Source: Streptomyces pristinaespiralis (GTDB taxonomy: Bacteria; Actinomycetota; Actinomycetes; Streptomycetales; Streptomycetaceae). From it: DNA of 64,000 nucleotides. Positions 1-8,957 of this stretch are shown one piece after another. Position numbers and translations under genes: made by a program. The stretch lies in assembly GCF_001278075.1 (NCBI RefSeq), contig NZ_CP011340.1, positions 4,774,001-4,838,000 of the forward strand. Reading direction: 5' to 3'. The notes beneath the pieces were generated by a model. It was not told where the DNA came from. It saw only the letters and a list, made by a program, of their open reading frames with translations, and did not search any database. Numbering within the stretch: position 1 is the stretch's first letter; every line of letters starts with the position of its first letter.

Positions 1-1125
1 AGCTTCGACCCGCGCGGCGTCGGCCGGTCCGCACCCGTCAGCTGCGACCTCCCGCACGACGACCTCGCCATGGAACGCCTGCGCCCGTGGCCCGCGCCCG
101 ACGGGTCCATCGACCACAACTTCGCCGCGGGCCGTCGCCTCGCCGATGCCTGTGCCGAGAACGGCGGCGCGGTGCTGCCCACTCTCAGCACCCGTAACGA
201 GGCCCGCGACATCGACCGCATCAGGGAAGCGCTCGGCGAGCGGAAGCTGTCCGCGTGGGGTGTCTCCTACGGCACCTACGCAGGCGCCGCCTACGCGCAG
301 ATGTTCCCCCACCGCACCGACCGCTGGGTCCTCGACAGCAACGACGACCCCGACCCGGAACGGGTCGCGCGGGGCTGGCTGGCGAACTACGCGGTCGGCG
401 TCGAGGACGTCTTCCCCGACTTCGCCGCCTGGGCCGCCGATCCCGCGAACCCGGACCGGCTGGCGGCGACACCGGAGGAGGTGCGGCCCCTGTTCCTCGC
501 CCTCGCCGCACGCCTGGACCGCGAGCCGATCCCCTGGCCGGGCGCCAACCCCGAGCAGCTGAACGGCAACGTGCTGCGCCAGGCGCTGCTCGACAGCCTC
601 TACTCGCCCAGGCGTTTCCCGGTCGTCGCCCGTCTGATCGCCGCCGCCCGCTCCGGGGCCGATCTGCCGGCCCCGAGCACGCCGCCGGACGAGGCCATGC
701 AGAACACGGTCGCGGCGTCGGCCGCGACCATCTGCAACGACGTGGACGCCTGGGGGGACGGCCCGGCCGAGTACGAGAAGGACGTGGCCGACAGCCGTGA
801 GCGCCACCCGTTGACGGCCGGCATGCCCGTCAACGTCATGCCGTGCGCCTTCTGGGACCTCGGCCCCGTCGAGCCGCCCGTCCGCATCACGCCGCGCGGC
901 CCCTCCAACGTCCTCCTCGTACAGAACGACCGTGACGTCGCGACCCCGCTCGCGGGCGCGAAGCGGATGCGGGCGGCCTTCGGGGACCGTGCGCGGATGG
1001 TCGTCGTCGACTCGGCCGGTCACGGGGCCTACGTGGACAACGGCAACGCGTGCGGCGACGCGACCGTGACCCGCTTCCTGCTCACCGGTGAACGCCCGGC
1101 CCGGGACCGCTACTGCGCCTCCTGA
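1..1125 (+). CDS. Alpha/beta hydrolase, tripeptidyl-peptidase (TAP)-like, 3' part
   Basis: The gene enters from the left edge, so the N-terminus, including any signal peptide, is missing; 374 codons are visible. The first visible residues include DPRGVGRS, a strand-turn typical of secreted actinobacterial tripeptidyl aminopeptidases (SlpD/SlpE/TAP type). The nucleophile elbow GVSYGTY places the catalytic serine at nucleotides 265-267. The C-terminal TAP-like region holds the probable acid (QNDRDVATP) and the catalytic histidine (SAGHGAYVDN), so the triad looks intact. Members of the family remove short peptides from the N-terminus of secreted proteins or mycelial peptides. The 3' end overlaps the convergent MFS gene by 16 bp. 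The family call is solid; the substrate is unknown. Confidence 0.88.
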   Translation, partial: SFDPRGVGRSAPVSCDLPHDDLAMERLRPWPAPDGSIDHNFAAGRRLADACAENGGAVLPTLSTRNEARDIDRIREALGERKLSAWGVSYGTYAGAAYAQMFPHRTDRWVLDSNDDPDPERVARGWLANYAVGVEDVFPDFAAWAADPANPDRLAATPEEVRPLFLALAARLDREPIPWPGANPEQLNGNVLRQALLDSLYSPRRFPVVARLIAAARSGADLPAPSTPPDEAMQNTVAASAATICNDVDAWGDGPAEYEKDVADSRERHPLTAGMPVNVMPCAFWDLGPVEPPVRITPRGPSNVLLVQNDRDVATPLAGAKRMRAAFGDRARMVVVDSAGHGAYVDNGNACGDATVTRFLLTGERPARDRYCAS

Positions 1126-2339
1126 CCGGCGGGGGCCGGCGCCGGACGCGGCCGGCCCATCACGGCGGCCACCAGCAGGTACGGCAGGGCGAGCAGCGCG
1201 AAGACCGTGCCGTGGGAGGCGTGCGGCGACAGCACCGCGTACGTGCCGTACGCCAGCAGCGAGGCGATGTTGGTGCCGAGGCCCGTCAGCGAGGTGATGG
1301 TCGCACGGCTCCTGCCGGTGATCGCTGCCTGAAGGCGGACGTCGGCCAGCACGTCCGCCAGTTGGAAGACGAGGAACGCGACGGCGAGCAGGGCGAATCC
1401 GGCGGGCGTGCCCGAGAGCGCGCCCGCCGCGAGCGCCACGGCCGCCGCCGCGACCAGCGCCCCGGTCGCGCGGACCGACAGCCGTTCGCCGGCCGTCACC
1501 AGCAGCGAGCCGAGTGTCACGCCCACCCACACCACCAGCACCAGCAGCGGGACCGTCTCCGTCGCGACACCCGTGGCGGCGGCGAGCAGCGGCACGTACT
1601 CGTCCAGCACGCCCCAGACCGATGTGATCACCACGGCGAGGACCATCGCGCGCCGGACGGGGCGGCTGCCGCGCACCTCGGCGAGTCCCGAGCGCAACGT
1701 CGCGAGGTGGCCCGGGCGTCCGGTGGCATCGTGGTGGGCGGCGGCGCGGTGTTCGGGGAGCGTCGCGCCGGTCGCCGCGCACAGCACGCAGGCGGCGATG
1801 CTCCCGGCCCACACCAGCGTGTCGCCGCCGAGGGCGAGCGCGGGCGCGGCCGCTGCCGTGGCCGCGGCCGTTGCGGCCATGCTGAAGGCGGCTGCCCTGC
1901 CCATGATCCGGCCGTAACGGTCGGCCGCGCCGAGCCGTTCGAGTTCGTCGTGGACGAGCGCTTCCATGGAGCCGGAGCGCAGGGAGCCGCCGACGGCCCA
2001 GAGGGTGAAGCCCGCCGCGTAGGCCGCGTAGGACGGTGTCAGCGCCCACAGCGCGAATCCGACGGCGGTCAGCAGCGGGCCGGCGACCAGCGTGACGCGG
2101 CGGGACACCGCGTCGGCCCAGACGCCCGACGGCACCTCGACCAGCAGGCCGACGACGCACCAGATGGCGAAGAGGGAGGAGATCTCGGCGGTGGTCAGGC
2201 CGTGTTCGGCGAAGAGCAGGGCGTAGAGGGGGTAGAGGAGGACGAAGTCCTCAAGACCCGCGTAGGCGTAGAGCCTTCGCTCGAGGCGACGGACACCGCG
2301 GACCCGGGGGTCCGACGGGCATGACGAAACGGTGAGCAT
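1110..2339 (-). CDS. MFS transporter
   Basis: The 409-residue product has about twelve hydrophobic helices. An MFS-type loop follows helix 2 (EVPSGVWADAVSRR, the A-motif position). The opening section LEDFVLLYPLYALLFAEHGLTTAEISSLF is typical of actinobacterial MFS proteins of unknown substrate. The ATG at 2339 has an AAGGA-like ribosome site about 8 nt upstream. The C-terminus is a Pro/Ala-rich tail. It is convergent with the TAP-like hydrolase, and there is no linked regulator, so substrate and direction of transport cannot be told; drug or metabolite efflux is the usual default. The N-terminal 15 residues look poorly conserved, so a later start is possible. Confidence 0.82.
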   Translation of the reverse strand: MLTVSSCPSDPRVRGVRRLERRLYAYAGLEDFVLLYPLYALLFAEHGLTTAEISSLFAIWCVVGLLVEVPSGVWADAVSRRVTLVAGPLLTAVGFALWALTPSYAAYAAGFTLWAVGGSLRSGSMEALVHDELERLGAADRYGRIMGRAAAFSMAATAAATAAAAPALALGGDTLVWAGSIAACVLCAATGATLPEHRAAAHHDATGRPGHLATLRSGLAEVRGSRPVRRAMVLAVVITSVWGVLDEYVPLLAAATGVATETVPLLVLVVWVGVTLGSLLVTAGERLSVRATGALVAAAAVALAAGALSGTPAGFALLAVAFLVFQLADVLADVRLQAAITGRSRATITSLTGLGTNIASLLAYGTYAVLSPHASHGTVFALLALPYLLVAAVMGRPRPAPAPAGQEAQ

Positions 2340-2765
2340 GCGTGTGGTCCTTCTGCGGAACGGACGGGGGACGCCGGGTGCTCACCCGCGCGGCGGCCCG
2401 CGACAGCCCGTTCCAGGACCCGCTGCGGTGGATCAATGTCGTCGTCGGCTCATGCGGCCCAGTTTACGCCGGGGGCCGCCGTGGAGCCGGGGTGTTTTCG
2501 GGGTCCGGTGCGAGGGCCCGCGGCCCCTCGGCGGGTGCGCCGGTGACGCTCCGCCGGCCGGCCGCCCGGTGTCCGTGCGCCGGTCGTGCTTCGAGTGCGC
2601 CGCTGCCGGACGGGTGAAGGCTTCGGCGGCTGGCGCGTGATGCGGTTCCACCGGCACGGGGAACGTCAAGATCACCTTGCTCCGGAAGGCCAGGGCCGCA
2701 CCCGGACACGCGGGGTGAGGAGATCGGGGTACCCGGCGGTTACGCGGCGCGGAGGTGTGGTGCTC
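2340..2765. other. Divergent intergenic region, no gene seen
   Basis: This 426-bp gap lies between the minus-strand MFS gene and a small plus-strand gene. Open frames exist on both strands, but their amino-acid composition is Arg/Pro/Gly-rich, as expected from GC-rich non-coding DNA. They lack a ribosome site or a recognisable family. The region must hold two divergent promoters; no clear hexamer pair was found by eye. Confidence 0.5.
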
Positions 2766-2993
2766 ATGGCAGCAGTGGTGCGGTCGGCGGACCGGTTGCG
2801 GACCGCGGAGGAGGCGGTGGCCCGGCTCGGGGACGCGCTCGCGGCGGTGTCGGTGAAACTGCCGTCGCTGGGGGTGGACGTGGTGTCGCTGGCGAGCGAG
2901 GTGCCGTACCCGCTCATCGAACTGGGCCGCTGCAACGTGGACACCGCACTACGGCTCGCGGCGGTGCTCCGCGGGCCGGAGGCGGACGAGTGA
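2766..2993 (+). CDS. Small hypothetical protein
   Basis: This is a 75-residue protein with a good ribosome site (GGAGG at 2751-2755, 10 nt before the ATG). An in-frame GTG six bases earlier (2760) is a less well-spaced alternative. The product is helical: an Arg/Glu/Ala-rich amphipathic first half (RLRTAEEAVARLGDALAAV) is followed by SLGVDVVSLASEVPYPLIELGRCNVDTALRLAAVL. There is no signal peptide or membrane segment. I do not recognise the family. Codon usage and the ribosome site support a real gene. It sits alone, 113 bp before the proline-rich membrane protein. Confidence 0.6.
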   Translation: MAAVVRSADRLRTAEEAVARLGDALAAVSVKLPSLGVDVVSLASEVPYPLIELGRCNVDTALRLAAVLRGPEADE

Positions 2994-3106
2994 CCGACGG
3001 CGCCGATAAGCGCCCGCCCGTCGTGCCGGCCCGCCATATGCCGTGCGGTGCACGGCAGTTCGCTCTCCTGGAATGATCGGCGGACCACTTCAGGGAGGGC
3101 GAAGGC

Positions 3107-4126
3107 GTGACATTCGGGGGACAGGATCCGTACCGGTGGACGGGGCAGCCGCAGCCGGGCACACCGCCGCATCCAGGTGTGCCGCCGCAGCCGGGACCGT
3201 ACCCACCCCGTCCGGGCCCGTATCCGCCTCGTCCCGGGCCGTACCCGTACCCTCCCTACGGTCCGCCCCCGTCGCTGTGGCAGCGGTTCCGCCAGGACGA
3301 ATGGCCGCCGCTGGGCGAGGTGTTGCGGCAGGTGCGCCGGATGCCCGGCTGCCTGTGGGTGATCGGCCTGCTCTGTGTGTGGCCCGCGCTCATGGTGCTG
3401 CTGGGCTACCCGCTGGCCAGGTCCGCCCGCCGTCAGGCGCGGCTGCGGTTCCCCGCCCACCACCACCGGCGGTACCAGGACCCGGAGGTGTGGCGGGTGC
3501 AGAGGACCAGGGCCTGGGTCGCGCTGGTCGCGTCCTTCCTGATCCTCGCCGCCTACGGGACAGAGGCGGACTGGGCGGAGGTGCAGGACCAGTATCTGTT
3601 CCGGCTGGTCGTCACCCCGTGGCTGCTGCTCCTCACCGCTCCCGTGGTGATCCTCGTCCTCTTCCGGCTCGCGCCGCCGCACGCACGGCCCGGTATGCGG
3701 GCCCGGCTGCGGCCCGCCGTCCGCTCGGTGCTCTGGTACTTCGGTGCCTTCACGGCCGTACCGCTGCTCTTCGCGGGTGTGATGCTCCTCGGCCGGACCT
3801 ACGAGAACAGCCGCCTCAGCCCGCTGATCACGCTCGCGCTGCTGCTGCCGGTGCTGTGGGTGCTGTTCTTCGTCGTCTTCGCGTCCACGACGGCGCTGCG
3901 GACCGCCTTCAACACCGCCGACGCCCACGCCGCTCTTCCCGCTCTGCTCACCGGCGTCCTGGTGTGGGAGCTCGCGGCGATCAACCTGGCCGTGGCCGGA
4001 GCCCCGCCGGGGCCGCCGGTGGTCCAGTTCTGCGCGGTCCTCGGTGGCCCGGCGTCGGTGACGGCGGTGGCGTGGTGGGAGATCACCCGCCTGCGCACCA
4101 GGTACGGGGTGACCCTGCGCGGCTGA
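3107..4126 (+). CDS. Proline-rich multi-spanning membrane protein
   Basis: The 339-residue protein starts at GTG 3107 behind a GGGAGG ribosome site. Residues 10-55 are a low-complexity cytoplasmic tail of repeated PPHPG, PPQPGPYPPRPG and PYPYPP units. A hydrophilic stretch and then about six or seven hydrophobic helices follow (for example VIGLLCVWPALMVLLGYPLA, WLLLLTAPVVILVLF, LITLALLLPVLWVLFFVVFA). Proline-rich tails of this sort are common on actinobacterial membrane proteins and may bind other proteins. No enzyme motif is seen and the function is unknown. It may be co-transcribed with the next gene, which begins 127 bp later. Confidence 0.75.
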   Translation: MTFGGQDPYRWTGQPQPGTPPHPGVPPQPGPYPPRPGPYPPRPGPYPYPPYGPPPSLWQRFRQDEWPPLGEVLRQVRRMPGCLWVIGLLCVWPALMVLLGYPLARSARRQARLRFPAHHHRRYQDPEVWRVQRTRAWVALVASFLILAAYGTEADWAEVQDQYLFRLVVTPWLLLLTAPVVILVLFRLAPPHARPGMRARLRPAVRSVLWYFGAFTAVPLLFAGVMLLGRTYENSRLSPLITLALLLPVLWVLFFVVFASTTALRTAFNTADAHAALPALLTGVLVWELAAINLAVAGAPPGPPVVQFCAVLGGPASVTAVAWWEITRLRTRYGVTLRG

Positions 4127-4253
4127 GTCGCTGGTCCTTCAGCGGCGACTTCCGGCCAACTGCCGGGGGATCGGCGGCATGGGCGTGACTGCCGGGGAAG
4201 GGCCCTCCTGGGCAGTAGCGCATTTTGCGCGCACGGAAACCCGGGGGAGCGGC

Positions 4254-6620
4254 ATGTCATTGACCGGAGGACGTACGGGGCCGCGGGCGCTGGCCGCGGC
4301 CGTGCTGATGCTTGGGTTGTCACTGGGCACGGGAGGCGGCCTCGCGGAGGCGTCCGCCGAGGCGCGGACGCAGTCGGCCGGCCACACCCCGAACCTCACG
4401 GCCGACGGGGGAAAGAAGGAGCGCAAGCCCGCTCCGTCCGGGAGATCGCTGACCCGGATCGAAGGCGACTGGTACAGCGACCCCCTGGGACACCGGTCCT
4501 ATGTGCACCGGCAGGCGGTGTGGGGCCATCGGTCGCAGCTCGACGGTGGCAGGAACCGGCATCGGATCGACGGGGGCCGAAACGTCGCGATCGGGTTCGT
4601 GGACATCACGGGACTCGACGACGTGGACACCCGGGGCCTGGAGGTGGTGGAGACCGCCGCGTTGCGGCACGACGACCCGGCGCTGTACGAGCGGTTGCGC
4701 ATGGACGAACGCCCCGGGATCGAGAAGTTCGCCGTAGTGCCGCACGCCAACGAGGCCTCGGCGGAAGCGGAAGGCAACCACTCCGAACTGAACATCCTCG
4801 TCTGGGACCTGGCTTTCCTGAGCCAGGATGTGCGCAAGCCGGTGCCCCAGGACCGGCTCTTCGTGATCTACAGCGACCGTTCGCCGTGCAGGCCGCGGTG
4901 CGCCGGCCGGATCCCGGCCGGTACCGATGTCATCTACGCCGTCGTGAACGGCAAGGGGGCGGCCGACGAGCTCAACGGGCTGATCGACAGCGCAAAGGCG
5001 AGTGCCCGCGCCGAGAAGACCACCGTCGCCCGGGAGGTGGCGGCACAGAAGCAGCTGGGCAAGGAACGCAAGGCGGCGGAGCAGCAGCGGAGGGCGCAGG
5101 CCAGGAAGGAGAACCAGTTCTTCCGTAACCCCCGCGCCGCAGAACCGTGCGGTGGGGCTCAGGCCCTCGGCTTCAGCCCCCGGTTGACGACCGTCGCGGC
5201 GCCGGCCGCTCCGCGCAGCGTGCGACCGGCGGCCGACCCGTGCGGAGAAGGCGGCACCGCGGGGGGTCTGACCCGGGCGCTGACGCAGCCCGTGCCCCAG
5301 GCGCCCGGCGGGATCGACTTCTCCTCCTTGGAACTGCGCCATCTCTCGGACCCCGGCGACGGCAGCGGTCTGCAGTACGCCTTCCAGGCGCCCCTCTCCG
5401 CCGACGGCGGCGGTTCTCCGGCGGCGGGCCTCGACGCCGCGCAGAGCAGCTCCGACGCGTTCTTCGTCTGGCTGTCCCTCGAACCGTCGGCGTTCTGGGT
5501 CAACCTCAACCCCAACGAGCCGGACCGCATCGTCGACGAGCGGCTCGGCCGTACGGACGCCGGACGTGTCCTCCTCGAGGCCGATCTGCTGATGAAGAAG
5601 ACGATCGGCAAGCTCATCCACCCCCACTCGGAGAGGGGCCGGAAATTCTGGGACGGCATCCGGGGCGACTGCATGTCGTACCGGACGTGGATCCTGCCCG
5701 CACCCGCGTCGATCCACCAGGACGGCGATGCGCTCTACATCCTCGACGCGCCCCTCGACGTCAGGATGGAGTCCCAGTACCTGGAGCAGCGGGGCGGATC
5801 CGCCACCGGTTCGTGCCCGAAGCAGGACAAGGCCACCGAGGACCACAACGAGCAGCACTTCCGCGGCCTGATCCTCACCGAGCTCAAGAAGGCGATCAAC
5901 ACCGCGCCCGAGTACGCCGAACTGCGCCGCGTCTACCTCTCCCGGGTCGCCGCCGAGTGGTACCGCGACCTGAGCCGCGGCAAGGACACCACCTACGGCG
6001 ACCTCATCGACACGGGCGACGTCGACGACTGGCGGCTCATCGGCGACTGGAAGCCCACCGACACCTTCGACCGGTTCGTCGAGTCCTACACCGAGGGCGA
6101 GTTCAAGGTCACCGACAGGACCACTGAAGGCGGGACCACCTATGTGCGGAGCTATGTCTACGGCGGCGTCGACTTCAGCAGAATTCCCGTCACCAAGGTC
6201 TCCGGCGAGCGGTTCGCCGCGGACTTCGCGAACCTGCCCTCGGAGGTCGACCGTTCTCTGAGCGAGCCGTCCGCCGACGGGCGCGGAGCGATCTGGCTCG
6301 GCGCACCCACTCCGCGCCAGGCTGCCGGTCCCGCCTCCGGCTCCGACCCCGGTCCCGGCTCCGACTCCGGCTCCGACTCCGAGCCGCAGGCGCCCGCACA
6401 GCGCGGGGCCGCCGACCCCGGTGCACAGGAGGAGAGCCTGACCGCGGGTGAGTCGGCTCTGCGCGTGCTGCCGGTGGTGGTTGCCGCAGCGGCCTTGCTG
6501 CTCTGGTGGAGACGACGCCTTCTGAATACCGCTGCCATGGCAAGGCCTCGGCGGAGAACCGCTGTTCCTGCCGCACGGGACGGGGCGCGACGCGACCGCG
6601 GGCAGGACGACTTCTTCTGA
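4254..6620 (+). CDS. Large secreted, C-terminally membrane-anchored protein of unknown function
   Basis: I chose the ATG at 4254 because GGGGGA lies 5 nt upstream and the resulting N-terminus (SLTGGRTGPRALAAAVLMLGLSLGTG) is a good signal peptide. An in-frame ATG 75 bases earlier gives a poor leader. The 788-residue product has a globular region (residues about 60-220), then a charged predicted coiled coil (AREVAAQKQLGKERKAAEQQ). A second large domain spans residues about 300-690. A Gly-Ser-Asp spacer (SDPGPGSDSGSDSE) precedes one C-terminal helix (LRVLPVVVAAAALLLWW) followed by a basic tail, so it is type I in layout with most of it outside the cell. Several Cys residues could form disulfides. 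No family was recognised. Confidence 0.78.
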   Translation: MSLTGGRTGPRALAAAVLMLGLSLGTGGGLAEASAEARTQSAGHTPNLTADGGKKERKPAPSGRSLTRIEGDWYSDPLGHRSYVHRQAVWGHRSQLDGGRNRHRIDGGRNVAIGFVDITGLDDVDTRGLEVVETAALRHDDPALYERLRMDERPGIEKFAVVPHANEASAEAEGNHSELNILVWDLAFLSQDVRKPVPQDRLFVIYSDRSPCRPRCAGRIPAGTDVIYAVVNGKGAADELNGLIDSAKASARAEKTTVAREVAAQKQLGKERKAAEQQRRAQARKENQFFRNPRAAEPCGGAQALGFSPRLTTVAAPAAPRSVRPAADPCGEGGTAGGLTRALTQPVPQAPGGIDFSSLELRHLSDPGDGSGLQYAFQAPLSADGGGSPAAGLDAAQSSSDAFFVWLSLEPSAFWVNLNPNEPDRIVDERLGRTDAGRVLLEADLLMKKTIGKLIHPHSERGRKFWDGIRGDCMSYRTWILPAPASIHQDGDALYILDAPLDVRMESQYLEQRGGSATGSCPKQDKATEDHNEQHFRGLILTELKKAINTAPEYAELRRVYLSRVAAEWYRDLSRGKDTTYGDLIDTGDVDDWRLIGDWKPTDTFDRFVESYTEGEFKVTDRTTEGGTTYVRSYVYGGVDFSRIPVTKVSGERFAADFANLPSEVDRSLSEPSADGRGAIWLGAPTPRQAAGPASGSDPGPGSDSGSDSEPQAPAQRGAADPGAQEESLTAGESALRVLPVVVAAAALLLWWRRRLLNTAAMARPRRRTAVPAARDGARRDRGQDDFF

Positions 6621-6802
6621 GCCGCAGGCCGCGCCCGCGTGTTCGACAGCAGCCGGCGCTTCGGCGCGGTCCGTCGTGCACGTCGTGCTGCTGGAGTTCG
6701 ACTGCGAACCGTGCGGCGGTCGCGAAGTCCCGGTCGTCATGCGGCGGAGCGCAAGAACTCGTCGGCCGAGGCCGAACGAGTCCAGGCTGCTGACGACCTC
6801 GT

Positions 6803-8137
6803 TCAAGGCCGGGGCAGCGGCTCTGTCGCGGGGAGGGGTGTGCCCGCGGCCGGGGCGGACGTGGGAGCCGGGCGGGCCGGGCGGGTCCACAGCAGCGCGC
6901 CGAGCAGGAGGGCCGCGGCGCCCACCAGCCACGGCAGGGGGCCGATGGGAAGCGAACCGACGAGGAGGCCGGCCAGTGCACCGGTCAGCTGCAGCGCGAG
7001 CGACTTCACCGACAGGGCGGTGGCGCGGACCGTGCTCTCGACGCGGCGGTGAAGCAGGTCGTTCTGGTTCGGGCCGGCTGCGCCGTGACCGAGGTAGACC
7101 AAGCCGTAGCCGGTCGCGGCGAGGGCGAGTGGCACGGGGCCGTCCCATGCGGCGGTCAAGCCGAGCAGCAGCAGCCCGGTCGTGCCTACGCCGAGGGAGG
7201 CCAGAATCGCGCGCTCGCTGCTGCCCGTCAGCCGGGCAGCCAGTGGCGCGCACTGGCTGCCGATCGCGGCACATACGAAACCGGCGCAGGCGAGCGCGGC
7301 GAAGAGCACGGCTCCGGACTCGGGTGCGCCGGTGAGCGTGGCGGCCCGGCCGGGCGTGAGGAGTTCGAGGGCGGCGAAGGACGCGCCGACCGTGGCCGCC
7401 GTCAGCAGGACCCTGCCGACCAGCGGCTCTGCGACGCCGAGCCGCAGTCCGTCCAGCATCGTCGCCGGGACCCCGCGCAGCACCCCGCGCAGTGTCGCGG
7501 CCGGCCGTGGCGGCTCCGGCAGGGCGGTCAGCACGTACGCGACGTATGCGACGCAGACGGCGGTTCCGAGCAGCCCGGGCACGGACAGCGGCAGTACGAG
7601 TCCGCCGGTGGCGTCGGCGAGGCGGGTGCCGAGGTCGGTGCCGAGGCCGAGCAGGAAAGGCAGGGCCCCACCGGTGAGCGTGCCGACGGCCAGCGCGGCG
7701 GAGGAGGCGGTGTTGCCGCGGGCGAGGCCGGAGCGCAGTTCGGCGCCGGGGCCGGAGTGGGCCTGCACGGTGTCGACGTACCAGGCTTCCGCCGGGCCGC
7801 TGGACAGGGCGCGGCCCGTGCCCATCAAGAACATGGCGACGGCGAGCACCCAGAGGGTGGTGCCGAGCGCCATCAGGGCCAGACCGGACAGGTTGAGCAG
7901 CCCGGAGGCGGCGAGGACGGCACGGCGGCCGATGACGTCGGACAGACCGCCGGTCGGCAGTTCCATCGCGGACACGGTGACCGAGTAGACGGCGAAGAGC
8001 CCGGCGACGGCGGTGAGCCCCACGCGTTCGGTGAGGAGGAGCACCTGGGACGGAACGTAGAGGCCGACGGGGAGCCAGAAGAGGAACATGGCCGCGACGA
8101 AGCGCCGGCGGGCGGCGCGGGGGTCCAGCAGCTTCAC
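6803..8137 (-). CDS. MFS transporter coupled to ArsR-type regulator
   Basis: This is a 444-residue protein with about twelve helices. The A-motif-like loop (MELPTGGLSDVIGRRAVL) follows helix 2. The opening LDPRAARRRFVAAMFLFWLPVGLYVPSQVLLLTERVGL marks the true start. I set it at GTG 8137, whose codon overlaps the TGA of the upstream regulator (GTGA at 8134-8137). Longer readings of this frame would run through the regulator gene. The coupling argues that the regulator controls its own operon and this pump, probably an efflux system for a small molecule. The C-terminus is a Pro/Thr/Ala-rich tail. The substrate is unknown. Confidence 0.85.
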   Translation of the reverse strand: MKLLDPRAARRRFVAAMFLFWLPVGLYVPSQVLLLTERVGLTAVAGLFAVYSVTVSAMELPTGGLSDVIGRRAVLAASGLLNLSGLALMALGTTLWVLAVAMFLMGTGRALSSGPAEAWYVDTVQAHSGPGAELRSGLARGNTASSAALAVGTLTGGALPFLLGLGTDLGTRLADATGGLVLPLSVPGLLGTAVCVAYVAYVLTALPEPPRPAATLRGVLRGVPATMLDGLRLGVAEPLVGRVLLTAATVGASFAALELLTPGRAATLTGAPESGAVLFAALACAGFVCAAIGSQCAPLAARLTGSSERAILASLGVGTTGLLLLGLTAAWDGPVPLALAATGYGLVYLGHGAAGPNQNDLLHRRVESTVRATALSVKSLALQLTGALAGLLVGSLPIGPLPWLVGAAALLLGALLWTRPARPAPTSAPAAGTPLPATEPLPRP

Positions 8138-8808
8138 GAGGCGTCCTCCGTGCCGGACTTCTTCGCCGGTCCGGCCGTCGTGCCGGTGCTCGCGTCCGGC
8201 TCCGTGCCGGCCGCGCCGGCTCCCGAGGCGAGTGCCAGCCCGCCCGTGAAGAGCGCGACCTGCTCGGCGCGGGGGTCGCCCTCGTCGCGGGCGGCGAGCT
8301 CGCTTACGATGCGTTCGAACGTCTCCCACAGTTCGGTGAGCGACTCCGGGGTGAGGCGGACCCCCAGGTCGGTGAAGCCGGACGGCTCCAGCCACTCGGT
8401 GCCGAGCCTTCCGGTGTCGAGGTCCTCCTGGTGCCGGGCCAGGGACCGCTCCAGATGGTCGAGTTGGGCCCGGCGGGCCACGTCGACGAACGCCCGCGCC
8501 TCTTGCGAGCCGGCCATCGCGGCGTTGCTCCAGCTGGTCACCTCATGGACGGACTTCCAGCGCCGTTCCCGGCCGTCGCGGTGCTCCGCCTCCGCGATGA
8601 ACGCGTACTTGGCCAGCACCCGCAGGTGGTAGCTGGTCGACGCGGACGACTCGCCCGTCCTGACGGCGAGTTCGCTCGAGGTGGCCGGTCCCTCCATGCG
8701 CAGCAGGCCCAGCAGCCGGATCCGCAGGGGATGCGTGAGCGCCTTGAGGGCGGCGGCGTCCTGGCGGGGGTCGAGTACGCGGCGGCGGTGTTCGTGGTCA
8801 TCGGTCAC
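8134..8808 (-). CDS. ArsR-family winged-helix transcriptional regulator
   Basis: The 224-residue protein carries an N-terminal winged helix typical of ArsR/HTH_20 regulators: ALKALTHPLRIRLLGLLRMEGPATSSELAVRTGESSASTSYHLRVL, residues about 20-65. No CXC metal-binding motif is present in the recognition region, so metal sensing is unlikely. The long C-terminal part (residues about 90-224) may bind an effector or dimerise. The GTG at 8808 gives VTDDHEHRRRVLDPRQD, a natural start just ahead of the DNA-binding fold. It is translationally coupled to the MFS gene downstream. An AT-rich inverted repeat about 30 bp upstream (8840-8853) may be its operator, shared with the divergent ABC operon. Confidence 0.85.
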   Translation of the reverse strand: MTDDHEHRRRVLDPRQDAAALKALTHPLRIRLLGLLRMEGPATSSELAVRTGESSASTSYHLRVLAKYAFIAEAEHRDGRERRWKSVHEVTSWSNAAMAGSQEARAFVDVARRAQLDHLERSLARHQEDLDTGRLGTEWLEPSGFTDLGVRLTPESLTELWETFERIVSELAARDEGDPRAEQVALFTGGLALASGAGAAGTEPDASTGTTAGPAKKSGTEDAS

Positions 8809-8839
8809 GGCGTGAGCGTAGAGCGGACCGGGCACTTCA

Positions 8840-8853
8840 CAAAATAGTTTTTG
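8840..8853. promoter_or_regulatory. Candidate operator, AT-rich inverted repeat
   Basis: CAAAA at 8840-8844 and TTTTG at 8849-8853 form a perfect five-base inverted repeat around a TAGT centre. They lie in a conspicuously AT-rich patch (8840-8870) of otherwise GC-rich DNA. It is 32 bp before the GTG of the ArsR-type regulator and about 105 bp before the divergent FtsX permease gene. That is where an autoregulator operator or a promoter would be expected. Direct evidence is limited to the symmetry and base composition. Confidence 0.35.
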
Positions 8854-8957
8854 CAGAATTTCTTTGGGAATCTCGGTGGTCCGGCACGGGAGGAACACTC
8901 ATGCGGCTCTCATGCGGGCCTTAACTCCCCATCACGCCGCGTCCATACCGTCACGCC

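Noticed and set aside
4320..7274. Minus-strand 984-codon open frame opposite the secreted protein gene
   Set aside because: It is antisense shadow coding with repetitive Arg/Gly/Asp composition, spans two real genes and has no ribosome site.
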